Notes: a model not told the origin generated them from the sequence alone. A stretch of 64,000 nucleotides of DNA from CAZTXD01 sp964617995 (GCA_964617995.1 CAZTXD010000001.1:22149-86148); one strand, 5' to 3'; positions 32,844 to 43,584 are shown, counted from the stretch's first letter. Numbers and translations: made by a program.

Positions 32844-35816
32844 GTGGTGGTCACCGACCGTATCCGAACGCTGACGGGTGCTTCCGAGTGGGACGAGGCG
32901 GTAGCCGACACGTCCGGCCCCCAGCTCGTGCTGGCCGGGCCCGGAACCGGCAAGACCGAGTTCCTCGCTCGCAGGGTGGCGCACCTCATCTCCGAAGGAA
33001 CCCCGGCTCGGGCGATCCTCGTCCTCACATTCTCTCGCCGCGCCGCAGCGGAGCTGGAGGATCGGATCGATGCGCTGCTTCCTCGACCGGTGAGCGGCGC
33101 CTCCGCCTCCACCTTCCACTCCTTCGCACATCGTCTACTCGAGAGGTACCGCCACCGGGCCGGACAGGAGCCCCCGTCCCTTCTCACCGGGCCCGAACAG
33201 GTGAGGCTCGTCTCTGAGTTACTGGCCGACGAGCGTCCTCGCGACTGGCCCGTTCATTTCCGCCCGCTGCTGACGTCGGCCACCTTCGCCGACGAGGTGG
33301 CCGACTTCCTGATGCGGATCCATGAGCGACTCCTGGAACCCGACGCCCTCGCCCGGCTCGCCTCCGAGCGATCGGACTGGAGAAGCCTTCCCCGATTCCA
33401 GGCGCGCTACCGCGAAGAGCTGACCCGGAGGGGGAAGGTCGATTACGGCACCCTCCTGGCCGAAGCGGTGCAACTCGCCGAAACCGATGAGGTGGACGGC
33501 CAGTTCAGCCATATCGTCGTCGACGAGTACCAGGACACGTCCCCGGCTCAGGCCCGGCTCGTCGAGCTGATAGCGGGCGACATGGCGAACCTGACCGTGG
33601 CCGCCGACCCCCACCAGTCCATCTACTCCTTTCGGGGAGCCGACGTGACCAACGTGGAGAGGTTCCCCGACAGGATGGCAGCCATGGGCAAACCCACCAC
33701 GACCGTCGTGCTGGCGAGGTCCTACCGGGTCCCTTCCGAGATCCTCGCCTCGGCGACACGCCTCGTCGCTCCCAACCGTCTCCACCGGCTGCCCTCCGTG
33801 GAGGTAGCCCCCGCCGACCATCGTGGAACCGTCGAAGCCCTGACGTTCGACCAGCGATCGGCCGAAGCCGAGTGGATCGCCGCCGAGGTCGAGCGTCTCG
33901 CCGTATCCGAGAGGGTCCCGCTCCGATCGATGGCCGTGCTGGTGCGCTCGACCCGGCACCTGCTTCCCGAGCTGTCGCGTGCGCTCGACCGTCGCAAGCT
34001 GCCCCACGACCGCCCCGACGCCCGCCTCGTCGACCATCCCGCTATCCGGATCATCTCCGACACTGTCCGCTCAGCCCTCTCCCCTCCCGACTCGCCGGAA
34101 AGAGCCCAGGCGACGCGGCGTCTGCTGCTGGGCCCTCTCATCGGCCTTTCCCTCTCCCGGGAGCGTCACATCGCCCGGCTCGCTGGGGGCGCTGCCGCCT
34201 CGTGGCCGGATCTGCTTCGCGTCGAGGTCCCCGAGGCGGCTCCCCTCGCCGAACTGATCTCTGATCCGTCGTGGGCGACGGATCTGGCTGCGGTCGATGG
34301 CTTCTGGCATCTCTGGGATCGCCTTCCCGGCATCGAGGCGCTGGTCTCCGATCCCCGACGCGCCGACTATCGCTCCGCATGGAGCGCCTTCGCCCGGATG
34401 CTGGAAGGGCAAGCCGAACGCGACCCCACCATCGGTCTCTCCGAAACGCTCGACGCCACCAGCACCGGCGACTTCGAAGCTACCCCGCTGTTGAGCTTCA
34501 CCCGACCCGAAGAGGACCGGCTGGTCGTCACGACCCTGCATCAAGCGAAGGGCCTCGAATTCGAGGTGGTGTTCATCGCCGACGCCATCGAAGGGGTGTT
34601 CCCCGACACCCGTAGGGCACGCGCCCTGCTCCAGACCCACCATCTTGTTTCCCCCGGTCATCACGACGCCGCCTCCCTCGCTGCCTCACGGCTGGAGGAG
34701 GAGCGGCGCCTCGCCTACACCGCCTCCACCCGGGCGCGGCGGCGCGTGGTGTGGACGGCCACAACCGCCGGTATCGACGAGGGTGAGCGCCGACCCTCAC
34801 GGTTCATGCTCGCAGCCGTCGGTGTCGACACGTTCGACGACTTGGGCGGGCCCACACCGGCGGAGCCGTCCGGATTCGAACCGCTCACCCTCTCCGAAGC
34901 AGAGTCCCGACTCCGAAGACTGACCATGGACCCGACCGCTCCCCCGGTCGACCGTCTCGCCGCCCTCTATGTCCTGACAGCGGAGTCGAGATGGAATCCC
35001 CTCTCCTTCGCGGGGGTCCCAGACCCCGGACCCGACCATGGGGTCCTCCGGGGCCCGGTGCGGCTCTCCCCCAGCCAGGCGGTGCTCTATGACGAGTGCC
35101 CGCGACGTTACGCGCTGGAGCGACGCCTCCATGCCGTCGACGCCGAGTCGCCCTACCTGGGGTTCGGCTCCATCGTTCACGAGGTGCTGGAGCTCACAGA
35201 GAGGGACGCCGTCGCTTCGGGCTCGCCCAGGGGCGATCTCACAGTGGCACTCGCCCACCTGGATGACGTCTGGGCCCGATATCCTCCTTTCGGGCCGCCG
35301 GCTCTCGACGACGCCTGGCGACAGAGAGCGGTGGAGTTCCTCGAGGGGCTCTACCGCGACTGGCCCGGTGGCGACGAACCCCCGCTCGCCTTGGAGGTGG
35401 AGCTGGACACCACGATCGAGGGCGTCCAGTGGGTCGGTCGCGCCGACCGTGTCGACGCCACCCCTACAGGCGTGAAGATCGTCGACTACAAGACGTCGAG
35501 GAATCCGCCCACCCTCAAGGAGGCGGCCCGGTCCCTCCAGCTCGGCTACTACCTGATTGCGGCCGCCGACCATCCCGAGCTCCGCGGCCACGGTGCCCCG
35601 GAGGGCGCCGAGCTGTGGTTCCCTCTCGCCCGCGGTAAACGAAAGGTCTACCCCTTCGACCTCGCCAACCTCGATGGGGTGCGGGACACGCTCGTCGGCG
35701 TCGGCAGGGCAATCCTGGCCGAGGAATGGTCTCCAACAGTGGGCCGCCACTGTGAGCGCTGCCCGTTCCGACGTGTCTGCCCGGCCTGGCCCGACGGCCG
35801 GGAGGCCTACCGATGA
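32844..35816 (+). CDS. adnA: AdnA-like UvrD helicase/PD-(D/E)XK nuclease subunit
   Basis: 990 residues. Double-strand break end resection motor-nuclease. Walker A GPGTGKT (32-38), motif Ia LTFSRRAAAEL, Walker B VVDEYQDT (225-232), helicase core to about 650, then a RecB-type nuclease VDYKTS (880-885). Cys 752, 970, 973 and 979 form the Fe-S-cluster pattern of AddB-like nucleases. GTG 32844 with TAACAT 8 nt upstream (leaderless candidate). ATGA overlap with the next gene, as in adnAB of mycobacteria. Confidence 0.9.
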   Translation: MVVTDRIRTLTGASEWDEAVADTSGPQLVLAGPGTGKTEFLARRVAHLISEGTPARAILVLTFSRRAAAELEDRIDALLPRPVSGASASTFHSFAHRLLERYRHRAGQEPPSLLTGPEQVRLVSELLADERPRDWPVHFRPLLTSATFADEVADFLMRIHERLLEPDALARLASERSDWRSLPRFQARYREELTRRGKVDYGTLLAEAVQLAETDEVDGQFSHIVVDEYQDTSPAQARLVELIAGDMANLTVAADPHQSIYSFRGADVTNVERFPDRMAAMGKPTTTVVLARSYRVPSEILASATRLVAPNRLHRLPSVEVAPADHRGTVEALTFDQRSAEAEWIAAEVERLAVSERVPLRSMAVLVRSTRHLLPELSRALDRRKLPHDRPDARLVDHPAIRIISDTVRSALSPPDSPERAQATRRLLLGPLIGLSLSRERHIARLAGGAAASWPDLLRVEVPEAAPLAELISDPSWATDLAAVDGFWHLWDRLPGIEALVSDPRRADYRSAWSAFARMLEGQAERDPTIGLSETLDATSTGDFEATPLLSFTRPEEDRLVVTTLHQAKGLEFEVVFIADAIEGVFPDTRRARALLQTHHLVSPGHHDAASLAASRLEEERRLAYTASTRARRRVVWTATTAGIDEGERRPSRFMLAAVGVDTFDDLGGPTPAEPSGFEPLTLSEAESRLRRLTMDPTAPPVDRLAALYVLTAESRWNPLSFAGVPDPGPDHGVLRGPVRLSPSQAVLYDECPRRYALERRLHAVDAESPYLGFGSIVHEVLELTERDAVASGSPRGDLTVALAHLDDVWARYPPFGPPALDDAWRQRAVEFLEGLYRDWPGGDEPPLALEVELDTTIEGVQWVGRADRVDATPTGVKIVDYKTSRNPPTLKEAARSLQLGYYLIAAADHPELRGHGAPEGAELWFPLARGKRKVYPFDLANLDGVRDTLVGVGRAILAEEWSPTVGRHCERCPFRRVCPAWPDGREAYR

Positions 35817-38800
35817 TCGTTCCCTCCCCGGAGCAACGGGCGGTTCTGGAAGCCGGACCGGGGCCGATGCGGATCGCCGCCGGCGCAGGGACGGGCAAGA
35901 CCACGACCATCGCCCTGCTCGTCGGTCATCTCGTGGAGCACAACGGAGTCGAGCCGGAGGCGATCCTGGGCTTGACTTTCACGACCAAGGCTGCCGGCGA
36001 GCTGGCCGATCGCATCCGCGCAGTCACAGCACCCCTCGCCGGGCAGGGGCGGGAGGCCGAGGTACACACCTATCACGGATTCGCCGCCCAGGTGATCCGC
36101 GAGTTCGGAGCTTTGGTGGGCATCGAACGCGACTCCGGAGTGATAACACCTACGTTCTCACGCCAGCTCCTCTTCGACGTCGTGCGACATCGTCCCTTCC
36201 GGCACTTCGACGCCACCTGGATCGGCTCGGTCGAGAAGATCCAGCGCCTCGGGGCAGCTCTCGGGGATCATCTCGCCGACGCCGCCGACGTTGCCGCCGG
36301 GGCCACCGACGAGGAGCCGTGGCCTGAGCGGCTGGAGCTGCTGGCCGCCTGGGACGACTATCAGATCGAGAAGCGCAGGCTCGGAGTCGTGGACTACGCC
36401 GATCTCATCTCCTCCGCCGTTCGTCTTCTGCACCAGCACCCCGATGTGGCGGACCGGCTACGGTCCCGATATCGGGTGGTCCTCCTCGACGAGTACCAGG
36501 ACACCAACCCCGCTCAGAGAATCCTGCTCCAGGAGCTGTTCGCCGGCGGATTCCCGGTGGTGGCGGTGGGTGACACGGACCAGACCATATACGAGTGGAG
36601 GGGAGCGACACCCGACAACTTCACCTCGTTCGACCGTCACTTCCCGCGGGCAGGCGGCGAGGCAGGCGAGTATCGCCGTCTCACGATCAACCGGCGCTCC
36701 GACGAGCGGATCCTCACGGTCGCCAACGAGGTTCGCCGCCTGATCGACCCCGAGGCCGCTTCCCTGACTCCTTCTCCCGACGCAGGGGTCGGCTCGGTAG
36801 GTGTCCGCTGGGCGGGCGATGCCGTGGTCGAGGCCGACTGGATCGCCGACCGCGCTATCCGGCTCCACGAGGAAGGCATCCCCTGGAGTGAGATGGCGGT
36901 GCTCTTCCGTAAGAACCGTCACATGGCCCTGGTCCACGACGCCCTCACCGAACGTGAGATCCCCGTCGAGGTGGCCAACCTGGGCGGCCTGCTGTCCGTG
37001 CCGGAAGTCGCCGACGTCCGTGCCTGGCTGCGCATCCTCGACACCCCCGAAGATGGGCCTTCCCTGCTGAGGATCCTGATGGGACCCCACCATGCGCTGG
37101 GACTGGGGGATATCGCCCACCTCTCCCGCTGGGCAGGAGGGCGAGGCGCTGCCCTCCCCGACGAGGCTGCCGTCGACCACGAGCGACTGGTCGAGCACAC
37201 CATGCTGGAGGCCATCGACCGGCTGGAGGACATCACCGACCTGCCGGAGCGGGCCCGGACCAGGCTGGAGCGTTTCCGCGCCGACTACCGGCGCCTGCTG
37301 GAGATCGCGCAGGGCGCGAGTCTCGCCGAGCTGACACGCAGCATCCTCGACGTCACCGGGGTATGGCGCGACGTCGAGGCGATGGGGTCGGCAGGTCGGC
37401 TGTCGGCCCGGCTCAACCTCTACCGCTTCCTGGACCTAACCGAGGAATGGAGCCCCCTGGAGGGACGACCGTCGTTGCCGGCCTTCCTTGCGTATCTGGC
37501 AGCCATGGAGGACAACCCTGCCGACGAGCTCGACGCTGCCCGCCTTTCGGGAGAGGAGGCGATGGCGTTGATGACCGTTCACAGAGCAAAGGGGCTGGAA
37601 TGGGACGTCGTGTTCCTTCCCGCGGTGACCAAAGGGACGTTTCCCGCCACCTCCTCGGGGTTCGAGAATCCCTACCAGAGGCCGCAATGGCTGCCTCACG
37701 AGTGGCGCCGCGACGACCCTCCCCCCATCGACTCGACCACCCCCACCGACGTCGCAACCGACCTCCTCCGTCAGCGCCATCTCCGCCAGGAGTGGAGGAC
37801 CGCCTACGTGGCCGTCACCAGAGCCCGACACCGGCTGTTCGTGAGCGGTGCCTACTGGTACGGGGCACCCACTCCCACAGTCCGCCCGACCCAGCCGAGC
37901 GAGCTGTTCACCGCGGTGGCGGAGCTGGCCGTCACCGACGACCTGGGCCACGACCCCGAGCCGCCCCGTCCGGAGGTGCTGCGAGCGCCAGACCGCACCC
38001 CCGCTCCGGACCCGCTCTTCGCCGGGGGTTGGGCCCGGGCCGTTCGTTCGGCCGTGGACGACCCCCGAACGGTTCTCCAGAAGGCGAACTCCATCGGCCT
38101 GGGTTCGGCCGTGACCGGGACCATCGAGGAGTTCAGGCGGCGACTGTTCGACATCGACCAGATCCCGCTGTCGACATCGCCCTCCCCACCTGCCACGTCG
38201 GTCACCGGCCTCGTTGCGTATGCCGCCTGCCCCCAACGCTATTTCTGGCTGGAGGTCGACCGGCTCCCTCGCCGTCCCTCCCCCGCCGCCAGACGGGGAG
38301 TGGACGTCCATCGCCGCATCGAGCTCCACGGACTGGGTCATGTTCCCATGAGCGAGGTCGACCCTGACTCCTACGACGTCGTCGAAGGGGACGCCTCCGA
38401 CACGCCCGCACCCGGCGACCCCTATGACGTCTACCGCCGATCGGAGTATGCCCGCCTCCAGCCGCTGAGAGTCGAGGTGCCGTTTCGCTTCGGGACCGAC
38501 GCCGGATTGGCTGTTCGCGGTCGGATCGACGCGGTCTATCCCCGCGACGACGGCTGGGAGGTCGTCGACTTCAAGAGCGGGCGCCGGAGGGACGATCCGT
38601 GGCTGCTGGTCCAGCTGCAGGCATACGCCCTCGCCGCCCGCCGCGTCGACCTCGGTCTTCCGTCGCCGGCACACCTGCAGGTGTCCTTCGTTCATCTGGC
38701 GGGCGACCTGGATGTGATCCGCCACTCCGTCGACGACGATTGGCTGGACCGGGCCAACGACAAGGTGGAGTCTCTGTCGGCCGGCATCGTCGCCGAGGAC

Positions 38801-38893
38801 TACGACCCCGAGCCGTCGGTGGCATGCCGGAGCTGCGAGTTCTCCCGCTTCTGCCAACCGGGAAGCCGGTGGCTGGAGGAGAACGGCACGTGA
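35813..38893 (+). CDS. adnB: AdnB-like UvrD helicase/PD-(D/E)XK nuclease subunit
   Basis: 1026 residues. Partner of the preceding gene. Walker A GAGTGKT (24-30), FTTKAAGELADRI, Walker B VLLDEYQDT (~223-231), DQTIYEWRGA, MTVHRAKGLEWDVVF, nuclease motif VVDFKSG (917-923) and Cys 806, 1005, 1008, 1014 for a second Fe-S cluster. Both motors and both nucleases therefore keep their key residues. Replaces RecBCD/AddAB in actinobacteria. Confidence 0.92.
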   Translation: MIVPSPEQRAVLEAGPGPMRIAAGAGTGKTTTIALLVGHLVEHNGVEPEAILGLTFTTKAAGELADRIRAVTAPLAGQGREAEVHTYHGFAAQVIREFGALVGIERDSGVITPTFSRQLLFDVVRHRPFRHFDATWIGSVEKIQRLGAALGDHLADAADVAAGATDEEPWPERLELLAAWDDYQIEKRRLGVVDYADLISSAVRLLHQHPDVADRLRSRYRVVLLDEYQDTNPAQRILLQELFAGGFPVVAVGDTDQTIYEWRGATPDNFTSFDRHFPRAGGEAGEYRRLTINRRSDERILTVANEVRRLIDPEAASLTPSPDAGVGSVGVRWAGDAVVEADWIADRAIRLHEEGIPWSEMAVLFRKNRHMALVHDALTEREIPVEVANLGGLLSVPEVADVRAWLRILDTPEDGPSLLRILMGPHHALGLGDIAHLSRWAGGRGAALPDEAAVDHERLVEHTMLEAIDRLEDITDLPERARTRLERFRADYRRLLEIAQGASLAELTRSILDVTGVWRDVEAMGSAGRLSARLNLYRFLDLTEEWSPLEGRPSLPAFLAYLAAMEDNPADELDAARLSGEEAMALMTVHRAKGLEWDVVFLPAVTKGTFPATSSGFENPYQRPQWLPHEWRRDDPPPIDSTTPTDVATDLLRQRHLRQEWRTAYVAVTRARHRLFVSGAYWYGAPTPTVRPTQPSELFTAVAELAVTDDLGHDPEPPRPEVLRAPDRTPAPDPLFAGGWARAVRSAVDDPRTVLQKANSIGLGSAVTGTIEEFRRRLFDIDQIPLSTSPSPPATSVTGLVAYAACPQRYFWLEVDRLPRRPSPAARRGVDVHRRIELHGLGHVPMSEVDPDSYDVVEGDASDTPAPGDPYDVYRRSEYARLQPLRVEVPFRFGTDAGLAVRGRIDAVYPRDDGWEVVDFKSGRRRDDPWLLVQLQAYALAARRVDLGLPSPAHLQVSFVHLAGDLDVIRHSVDDDWLDRANDKVESLSAGIVAEDYDPEPSVACRSCEFSRFCQPGSRWLEENGT

Positions 38894-38894
38894 C

Positions 38895-38928
38895 CCTTCC
38901 CGCTCGGTGCTCGAGGGAGGCGGGAAGG
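38895..38928. terminator. Hairpin between convergent adnB and dtd
   Basis: CCTTCCCGC (38895-38903) and GCGGGAAGG (38920-38928) pair perfectly, directly after the adnB stop; no U-tract. Probably ends the adnAB transcript. Confidence 0.6.
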
Positions 38929-38995
38929 CTCGTGCCGCCAAACTCGTCGGCCCGAGGATCGGTTTCGACCCGAGCAGGAGCGGAAACGTCGACGA

Positions 38996-39448
38996 TCACA
39001 CCAGCCGACCGTTCGACGTCTCCAGGACCAGCGTGACGGGGCCGTCGTTGACCAGCTCGACGGACATCGACGCACCGAAACGGCCCTCTGCCACCGGGAC
39101 CACCTTCGACAACCGCTCGACGACCTCCCCCACCAGCGACTCAGCATGCTGGGGGCGGGCGGCGGCCGTGAAGGACGGTCGACGGCCTCGGCGGGCATCG
39201 CCATAGAGCGTGAACTGGCTCACCACGAGCACCTCCCCGCCGAGATCCGCTACCGACAGGTTCATCGCCCCGGCGTCGTCGGCGAAGACCCGCAGGCCGA
39301 TCAGCTTGTCAGCGATGGCCCGGGCATCTGCCCGTCCGTCGTCGTGTGCCACCCCCACCAGCACCAGCAGACCCCTGCCGATCGCCCCCACCACCTGTGA
39401 CTCGACGGTGACGGCTGCCCGACTCACCCGCTGGACGACGGCCCGCAT
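38996..39448 (-). CDS. dtd: D-aminoacyl-tRNA deacylase
   Basis: 150 residues. Removes D-amino acids from tRNA. Starts [15 protein letters not shown], has the catalytic SQFTLYGD motif (around 77-84) and the NDGPVT cross-subunit motif near the C-terminus (Gly-cisPro-type in this family). ATG 39448 chosen since the family begins there; TACGAT ends 7 nt upstream (39456-39461), so it is probably leaderless. Confidence 0.95.
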   Translation of the reverse strand: MRAVVQRVSRAAVTVESQVVGAIGRGLLVLVGVAHDDGRADARAIADKLIGLRVFADDAGAMNLSVADLGGEVLVVSQFTLYGDARRGRRPSFTAAARPQHAESLVGEVVERLSKVVPVAEGRFGASMSVELVNDGPVTLVLETSNGRLV

Positions 39449-39502
39449 GGAGGACATCGTAGGGAGACCGATCACCAGGGCACGCCTTCCGGTCGGACCC
39501 GG

Positions 39503-39508
39503 TACGAT
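39503..39508 (+). promoter_or_regulatory. -10 box TACGAT of plsB
   Basis: TACGAT ends 8 nt before the ATG at 39517. The opposite-strand dtd gene has the same hexamer, TACGAT, at 39456-39461 with 7 nt to its ATG, so this 68-bp intergenic region carries two divergent leaderless promoters. Confidence 0.5.
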
Positions 39509-39516
39509 CGACCTCG

Positions 39517-41826
39517 ATGCCACTTCCCGGCCTGGCCGACATGGCCCGAGTCTCAGACATCCGGCTGCCCGCTCAGCCGCCCTGTCCGGAGGTGCCGCCC
39601 GGCCATCGGCTGGTCTTCGTTCTCGACGCCTCCACCGGCCTGGAGGACAGGCTGCTCAGATCGTGGGCGGATCGTTGCCCGCAGGTCCATGACGTCCTGA
39701 ACCTGGCCCCGTCCCGGATCCGACGACGCGGCCGCCGCACCGATCCCGGTGTCGGTGAGACGGTCACAGCGGCTACGCCGACGTGGGTGGTGCCGCTCCG
39801 GGTCGTCTGGATGCCGTCGAAGCGGTTCGGACGGAGAACCGTTTCCTGGCTGGATGTCCTCAAGCTCGGCGATCCCCGCGACCCCCGTTGGTTCCGTGAC
39901 TACCTGATCCTCGCCCGGCATCCCGACCGCGTACGGATCGTCGTGGGCGAAGGCGCCTCGGGGACGGACCTGGAGAAGGCGCACGGAGAGTCCGTGGAGC
40001 AGATCGGGTTGGCCGAGTTCGTCAACCGGCGGGCCCGCCGCGCCCTCGACCGGGCGGAGCGAACGGAAAGGGGCAACCGCTACAAGATCCCCCGTTTCGT
40101 GGCCGAGGACATACTGAACCGGCCATCGTTTCGCCAGCAGGCCGTCACCCTGGGACGGCAGCGCGGCCTGCCCGAGATGGTGGCCCTCTCCCGGGCACGC
40201 CATTACCTGGGGGAGATCGCCGCTTCCCACAGTCCCTTCCTGATCGATCTCATCGCCAATCTCATCCACTGGATCATCCGTCAGGGCTACGGGGCGATCC
40301 ACTACGACCGCTCCTCCATCGAAGAAGTGGCGAGGCTGGGCAACGACCATCCCCTGGTGTTCCTACCGTCCCACAAGTCGAACCTCGATCGCCTCTCGCT
40401 CCAATTCGTGCTGTGGGAGAACGACCTCCCTCCCAATCACACGGCCGGCGGGATCAACATGAACTTCTTCCCCGTCGGCCCGCTCGTGCGCCGCACCGGA
40501 GTCTTCTACATCCGACGGACCTTCAAGGGGAACGATCTGTACAAGTTCGTCCTCCGTACGTACCTCGACTATCTGGTGGAGAAGCGCTTCCCGCTCGAGT
40601 GGTACATGGAGGGCGGCAGGTCCCGCTCCGGAAAGCTGCGGCCACCCCGCTACGGGATGCTCTCGTGGGTCGTGGACAGCTACGCCCGGGGAAACGCCGA
40701 CGACCTCTACCTGCTGCCCATCTCCATCGCCTACGACCAGATCCAGGAGGTGGCCGCATACGTCCGGGAGGCGACGGGCGGCACCAAGGAGGAGGAGACG
40801 TTCTCATGGGCACTGCGGTTCGCCCGCAGCCTGCGACGCAGATACGGAGACATCCACATCCGCTTTGCGGAGCCGATCTCCGTCGCGGCCGAGATGGAAG
40901 GCGCCGACATCGCCGACGACGACCCGATCGAGATCCAGAAACTGGCCTTCGAGGTGATGTACCGGATCGGCTCTGTAACGCCCGTGACTCCCACTGCCAT
41001 CGTCTCCACCGTGCTGTTGGCGGCGAAGGGTCGCGCCCTCGATATCGACACAATCGCCGACCGGTGCGGGGAACTGGCCTCCTACATCCGACGACGGGGG
41101 CTGCCCACCACCGTTCCCGACCTCCCCGCCGACCCGGCTGACGCAGCCCACACGGTCGGGCTCATGTCCGAGCACGGGCTGGTGTCTACCCGCACCTCCG
41201 GGGAGAGGACCGTCTACTGGATGGACTCCTCCCAGAAGCTCCGGTCGGCCTACTACGCCAACACGGTGGTTCATTTCTTCGTCCCCCGTGGGCTGGCGGA
41301 GATCGCCATGGCCACCGCCTCCGACCTGGAGGGGTTCTGGGATGACCTGCTCGCCCTCCGGGACCTGCTGAAGTTCGAGTTCTTCTTCGCCGACAAGGAG
41401 GAGTTCCGCCGGTCCGTCGGCGACGAGCTCAGTAGCGAGGTGACCGACTGGGGATCGCGGGTGGCGGCAGGAGGAGGAAGGGAGCTCAGCCTTTCGCCCT
41501 CGACCGTGTCGTGGGCGGTGCTGCCCCTGCTGGAGGCGTATCTGGTCGTCGCCGACGAGCTGGCGGCCACGGCGGGGGAGGCCGACGAGAAGGCCCTCAT
41601 GGCAGCGTGTCTGGATCGCGGCGCCGTATACCGCCTGGAGGGGCGCATCGGATCCGATGAGAGCGTCTCCCAGGCGATGTTCGGAGGGGCGTTCCTCCTG
41701 GCCCGCAACCGCCGCCTGGTCGAGGACACCCCCGACGTGGCCCGGCGTCGCGCCGAGTTCGCCGCCGAGATCTCCCGGTTCGTATCGACCGCCACTTCCT
41801 TTTCGCGCATCGATAGCGCGCTATAG
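39517..41826 (+). CDS. plsB: Glycerol-3-phosphate 1-O-acyltransferase (PlsB family)
   Basis: 769 residues. Acylates sn-glycerol 3-phosphate with acyl-CoA or acyl-ACP. HX4D motif HKSNLD with [10 protein letters not shown] preceding, then [23 protein letters not shown] and PRYGML, the four PlsB blocks. The C-terminal ~250 residues match the extended bacterial PlsB. ATG 39517. The stop codon TAG lies inside the 52-bp palindrome at 41798. Confidence 0.93.
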   Translation: MPLPGLADMARVSDIRLPAQPPCPEVPPGHRLVFVLDASTGLEDRLLRSWADRCPQVHDVLNLAPSRIRRRGRRTDPGVGETVTAATPTWVVPLRVVWMPSKRFGRRTVSWLDVLKLGDPRDPRWFRDYLILARHPDRVRIVVGEGASGTDLEKAHGESVEQIGLAEFVNRRARRALDRAERTERGNRYKIPRFVAEDILNRPSFRQQAVTLGRQRGLPEMVALSRARHYLGEIAASHSPFLIDLIANLIHWIIRQGYGAIHYDRSSIEEVARLGNDHPLVFLPSHKSNLDRLSLQFVLWENDLPPNHTAGGINMNFFPVGPLVRRTGVFYIRRTFKGNDLYKFVLRTYLDYLVEKRFPLEWYMEGGRSRSGKLRPPRYGMLSWVVDSYARGNADDLYLLPISIAYDQIQEVAAYVREATGGTKEEETFSWALRFARSLRRRYGDIHIRFAEPISVAAEMEGADIADDDPIEIQKLAFEVMYRIGSVTPVTPTAIVSTVLLAAKGRALDIDTIADRCGELASYIRRRGLPTTVPDLPADPADAAHTVGLMSEHGLVSTRTSGERTVYWMDSSQKLRSAYYANTVVHFFVPRGLAEIAMATASDLEGFWDDLLALRDLLKFEFFFADKEEFRRSVGDELSSEVTDWGSRVAAGGGRELSLSPSTVSWAVLPLLEAYLVVADELAATAGEADEKALMAACLDRGAVYRLEGRIGSDESVSQAMFGGAFLLARNRRLVEDTPDVARRRAEFAAEISRFVSTATSFSRIDSAL

Positions 41827-41849
41827 CGCGCTATTGATGCGCGAAAAGG
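41798..41849. repeat. 52-bp near-perfect palindrome containing the plsB stop
   Basis: Two 26-bp arms, CCTTTTCGCGCATC and its complement outside, ATAGCGCGCTAT inside, with one mismatch (41812 against 41835); centre is GCGCGCTATAGCGCGC. It spans the last plsB codons and lies between convergent genes, so terminator or cruciform function is possible. There is no unpaired loop of normal size and no T-tract. Confidence 0.9.
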
Positions 41850-41884
41850 GGATCCTCCTGGGCGGGCTTCGTCGACTCAACGGC

Positions 41885-42409
41885 TCAGTCCGGGTCGCGG
41901 AAGTCGGAAATGCGCTTCTTCGCCCGGGCGATCATCTCCTCCGACGACAGCATGCGACCCGGCTCCCCTGGACCCGGCATGTCCTCGACGTTGTCCGCCA
42001 GGTCAGCCACGGCGTCTGCCAGCTTCTTCTTGAAGGCCTTCGAGTCGGGATCCTCGGGTTCCGTGGACAGATCCCTCGCCCCGCTCCGTACCTCCCGTGA
42101 GGTGCGCTCGGGGGGAGGAGGCGCCGGGGTGTAGGACACGGGTCGGGGGGGAGAGACCGGGCGGGGATGGGTGGTCGGGACGGGTCCGCCGTCGGCGGCG
42201 TCGTCGTCGGCCTCTGCTCGCTGACGTCGGCGCATCGCCGCACCGAACAAGGCCAGGAGCAAGAACACGGCCAGACCCCCGGCCAGCAGCCCCGACGGCA
42301 GCGATTGACCGGCGACGTCCTCCAACGCGGCGAACAGCAACGAAGCCGCGAAGAAGATGGCGAGCAGCGGGAGACACCCACAACCGATGCGTCTGGTCTC
42401 GTCTGCCAC
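41885..42409 (-). CDS. Hypothetical membrane protein with Pro-rich tail
   Basis: 174 residues. MADETRRIGCGCLPLLAIFF then two hydrophobic segments (about 12-30 and 38-55), a basic stop-transfer (RRRQRA), a Pro-rich linker and an acidic/amphipathic C-terminus (AFKKKLADAVADLADN). Twin Cys near residue 10-12 could be structural. Not recognised. Confidence 0.7.
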   Translation of the reverse strand: MADETRRIGCGCLPLLAIFFAASLLFAALEDVAGQSLPSGLLAGGLAVFLLLALFGAAMRRRQRAEADDDAADGGPVPTTHPRPVSPPRPVSYTPAPPPPERTSREVRSGARDLSTEPEDPDSKAFKKKLADAVADLADNVEDMPGPGEPGRMLSSEEMIARAKKRISDFRDPD

Positions 42410-42432
42410 GCCGACATCCTAGAGCGGGCCGG

Positions 42433-43584
42433 TCAGGGTGTGGTGATGACACGTCGCAGCCGCCACCCCGCCAGAACCAGCAGGACGGCTGCATACACGG
42501 TGAGAACAGCCAACTCTTCGGTGATATCGCTGATCGAGCCGCCGCGGTAGACCAGTTCGGCGTACCCGTCCATCGCCCAGGCGTGGGGCGTGATGTGAGC
42601 GATCCGGTTCATGGTCGGCGAGAACAGCTCCAGGGGAAGCATGCATCCACCCAGCGCCGCCAAAGCCAACCCCCCCATGACCGAGATCCCCCCGGCCTGC
42701 TGGTCGTTGCGGAACGACGACCCGATCAGCATCGCTGCCCCCGCCCCCGTCGCCGCCAGCGCCACCAACAGACCGAGGCCTCCCACGAGATCGCCCCAGT
42801 CGACCCCGAACGCCACCAGGGTCACCACGATGATGTAGAGCCCCTGGAACGCCCCAACCAGCAGGCGCGCCACGCCTTCGCCCATCACCACCGTCCGGGC
42901 ACCGGTGGGGGTGGACAGCATCCGCTCGGTCACCCCGAGCTGGCGGCTCTGGATGAGGGCGGCAGATCCTGTCAGGGTCGTCAGGAACACGAACAGAACC
43001 AGCTGCTGGGGAGCACCCACCGAGAAGCGCCCCAGATCGGCGGGGAACAACTCCTCGCCCGTCGAGCGGCTGATGATCTCGACTCCGGGGACGTCCACCC
43101 CGACGACGGCCTCCAGCGACGAGGCCATGCTCAGTCCCGTCTCCGCCGCCACCACCCTCGCCACACGGTGGTCACCGGTGGCCTCGGCGACTATTGCCGT
43201 GACGATGGGTTGCAGGCTCCCGGGACTGTCGGGACGGGCCACGAATCCGATCTCGGGAGCCTGTCCTGAGGCGATGGCCTCGTCGAGGTCGGGAGGGAGC
43301 ACCAGGCCGGCCGGAGCGATGGCTCGTTCCACCTCTTCCACCACCCGGCCCTCGTCGGCGACCGGGGCGACCGACAGCCCGGCCTCCCCCAGTCCCGCGA
43401 CTATGGCGTCGGTGATGGGCCCCTCCCCGTGGCTGACCGTGATCCGCGTGCCCCCACCTCCGGACCCGAACTGGGCGCCCACGAGCAGGATGATGGCGAG
43501 GGGGAGGACGAAGACGAAGAATATGTTGGAGCGATCCCTCAGCATCCGCCTGAGACCCATGACTCCGATGGTCCAGACCCTCAT
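42433..43584 (-). CDS. ABC-2 type transporter permease (second of two)
   Basis: 383 residues from ATG 43584. One N-terminal helix (IFFVFVLPLAIILLVG), a large extracytoplasmic loop (~30-220), then five helices including LVLFVFLTTLTGSAALI and SVMGGLALAALGGCMLP: the YhgE/ABC-2 fold. Overlaps the stop of the upstream permease by 4 nt. Confidence 0.88.
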   Translation of the reverse strand: MRVWTIGVMGLRRMLRDRSNIFFVFVLPLAIILLVGAQFGSGGGGTRITVSHGEGPITDAIVAGLGEAGLSVAPVADEGRVVEEVERAIAPAGLVLPPDLDEAIASGQAPEIGFVARPDSPGSLQPIVTAIVAEATGDHRVARVVAAETGLSMASSLEAVVGVDVPGVEIISRSTGEELFPADLGRFSVGAPQQLVLFVFLTTLTGSAALIQSRQLGVTERMLSTPTGARTVVMGEGVARLLVGAFQGLYIIVVTLVAFGVDWGDLVGGLGLLVALAATGAGAAMLIGSSFRNDQQAGGISVMGGLALAALGGCMLPLELFSPTMNRIAHITPHAWAMDGYAELVYRGGSISDITEELAVLTVYAAVLLVLAGWRLRRVITTP

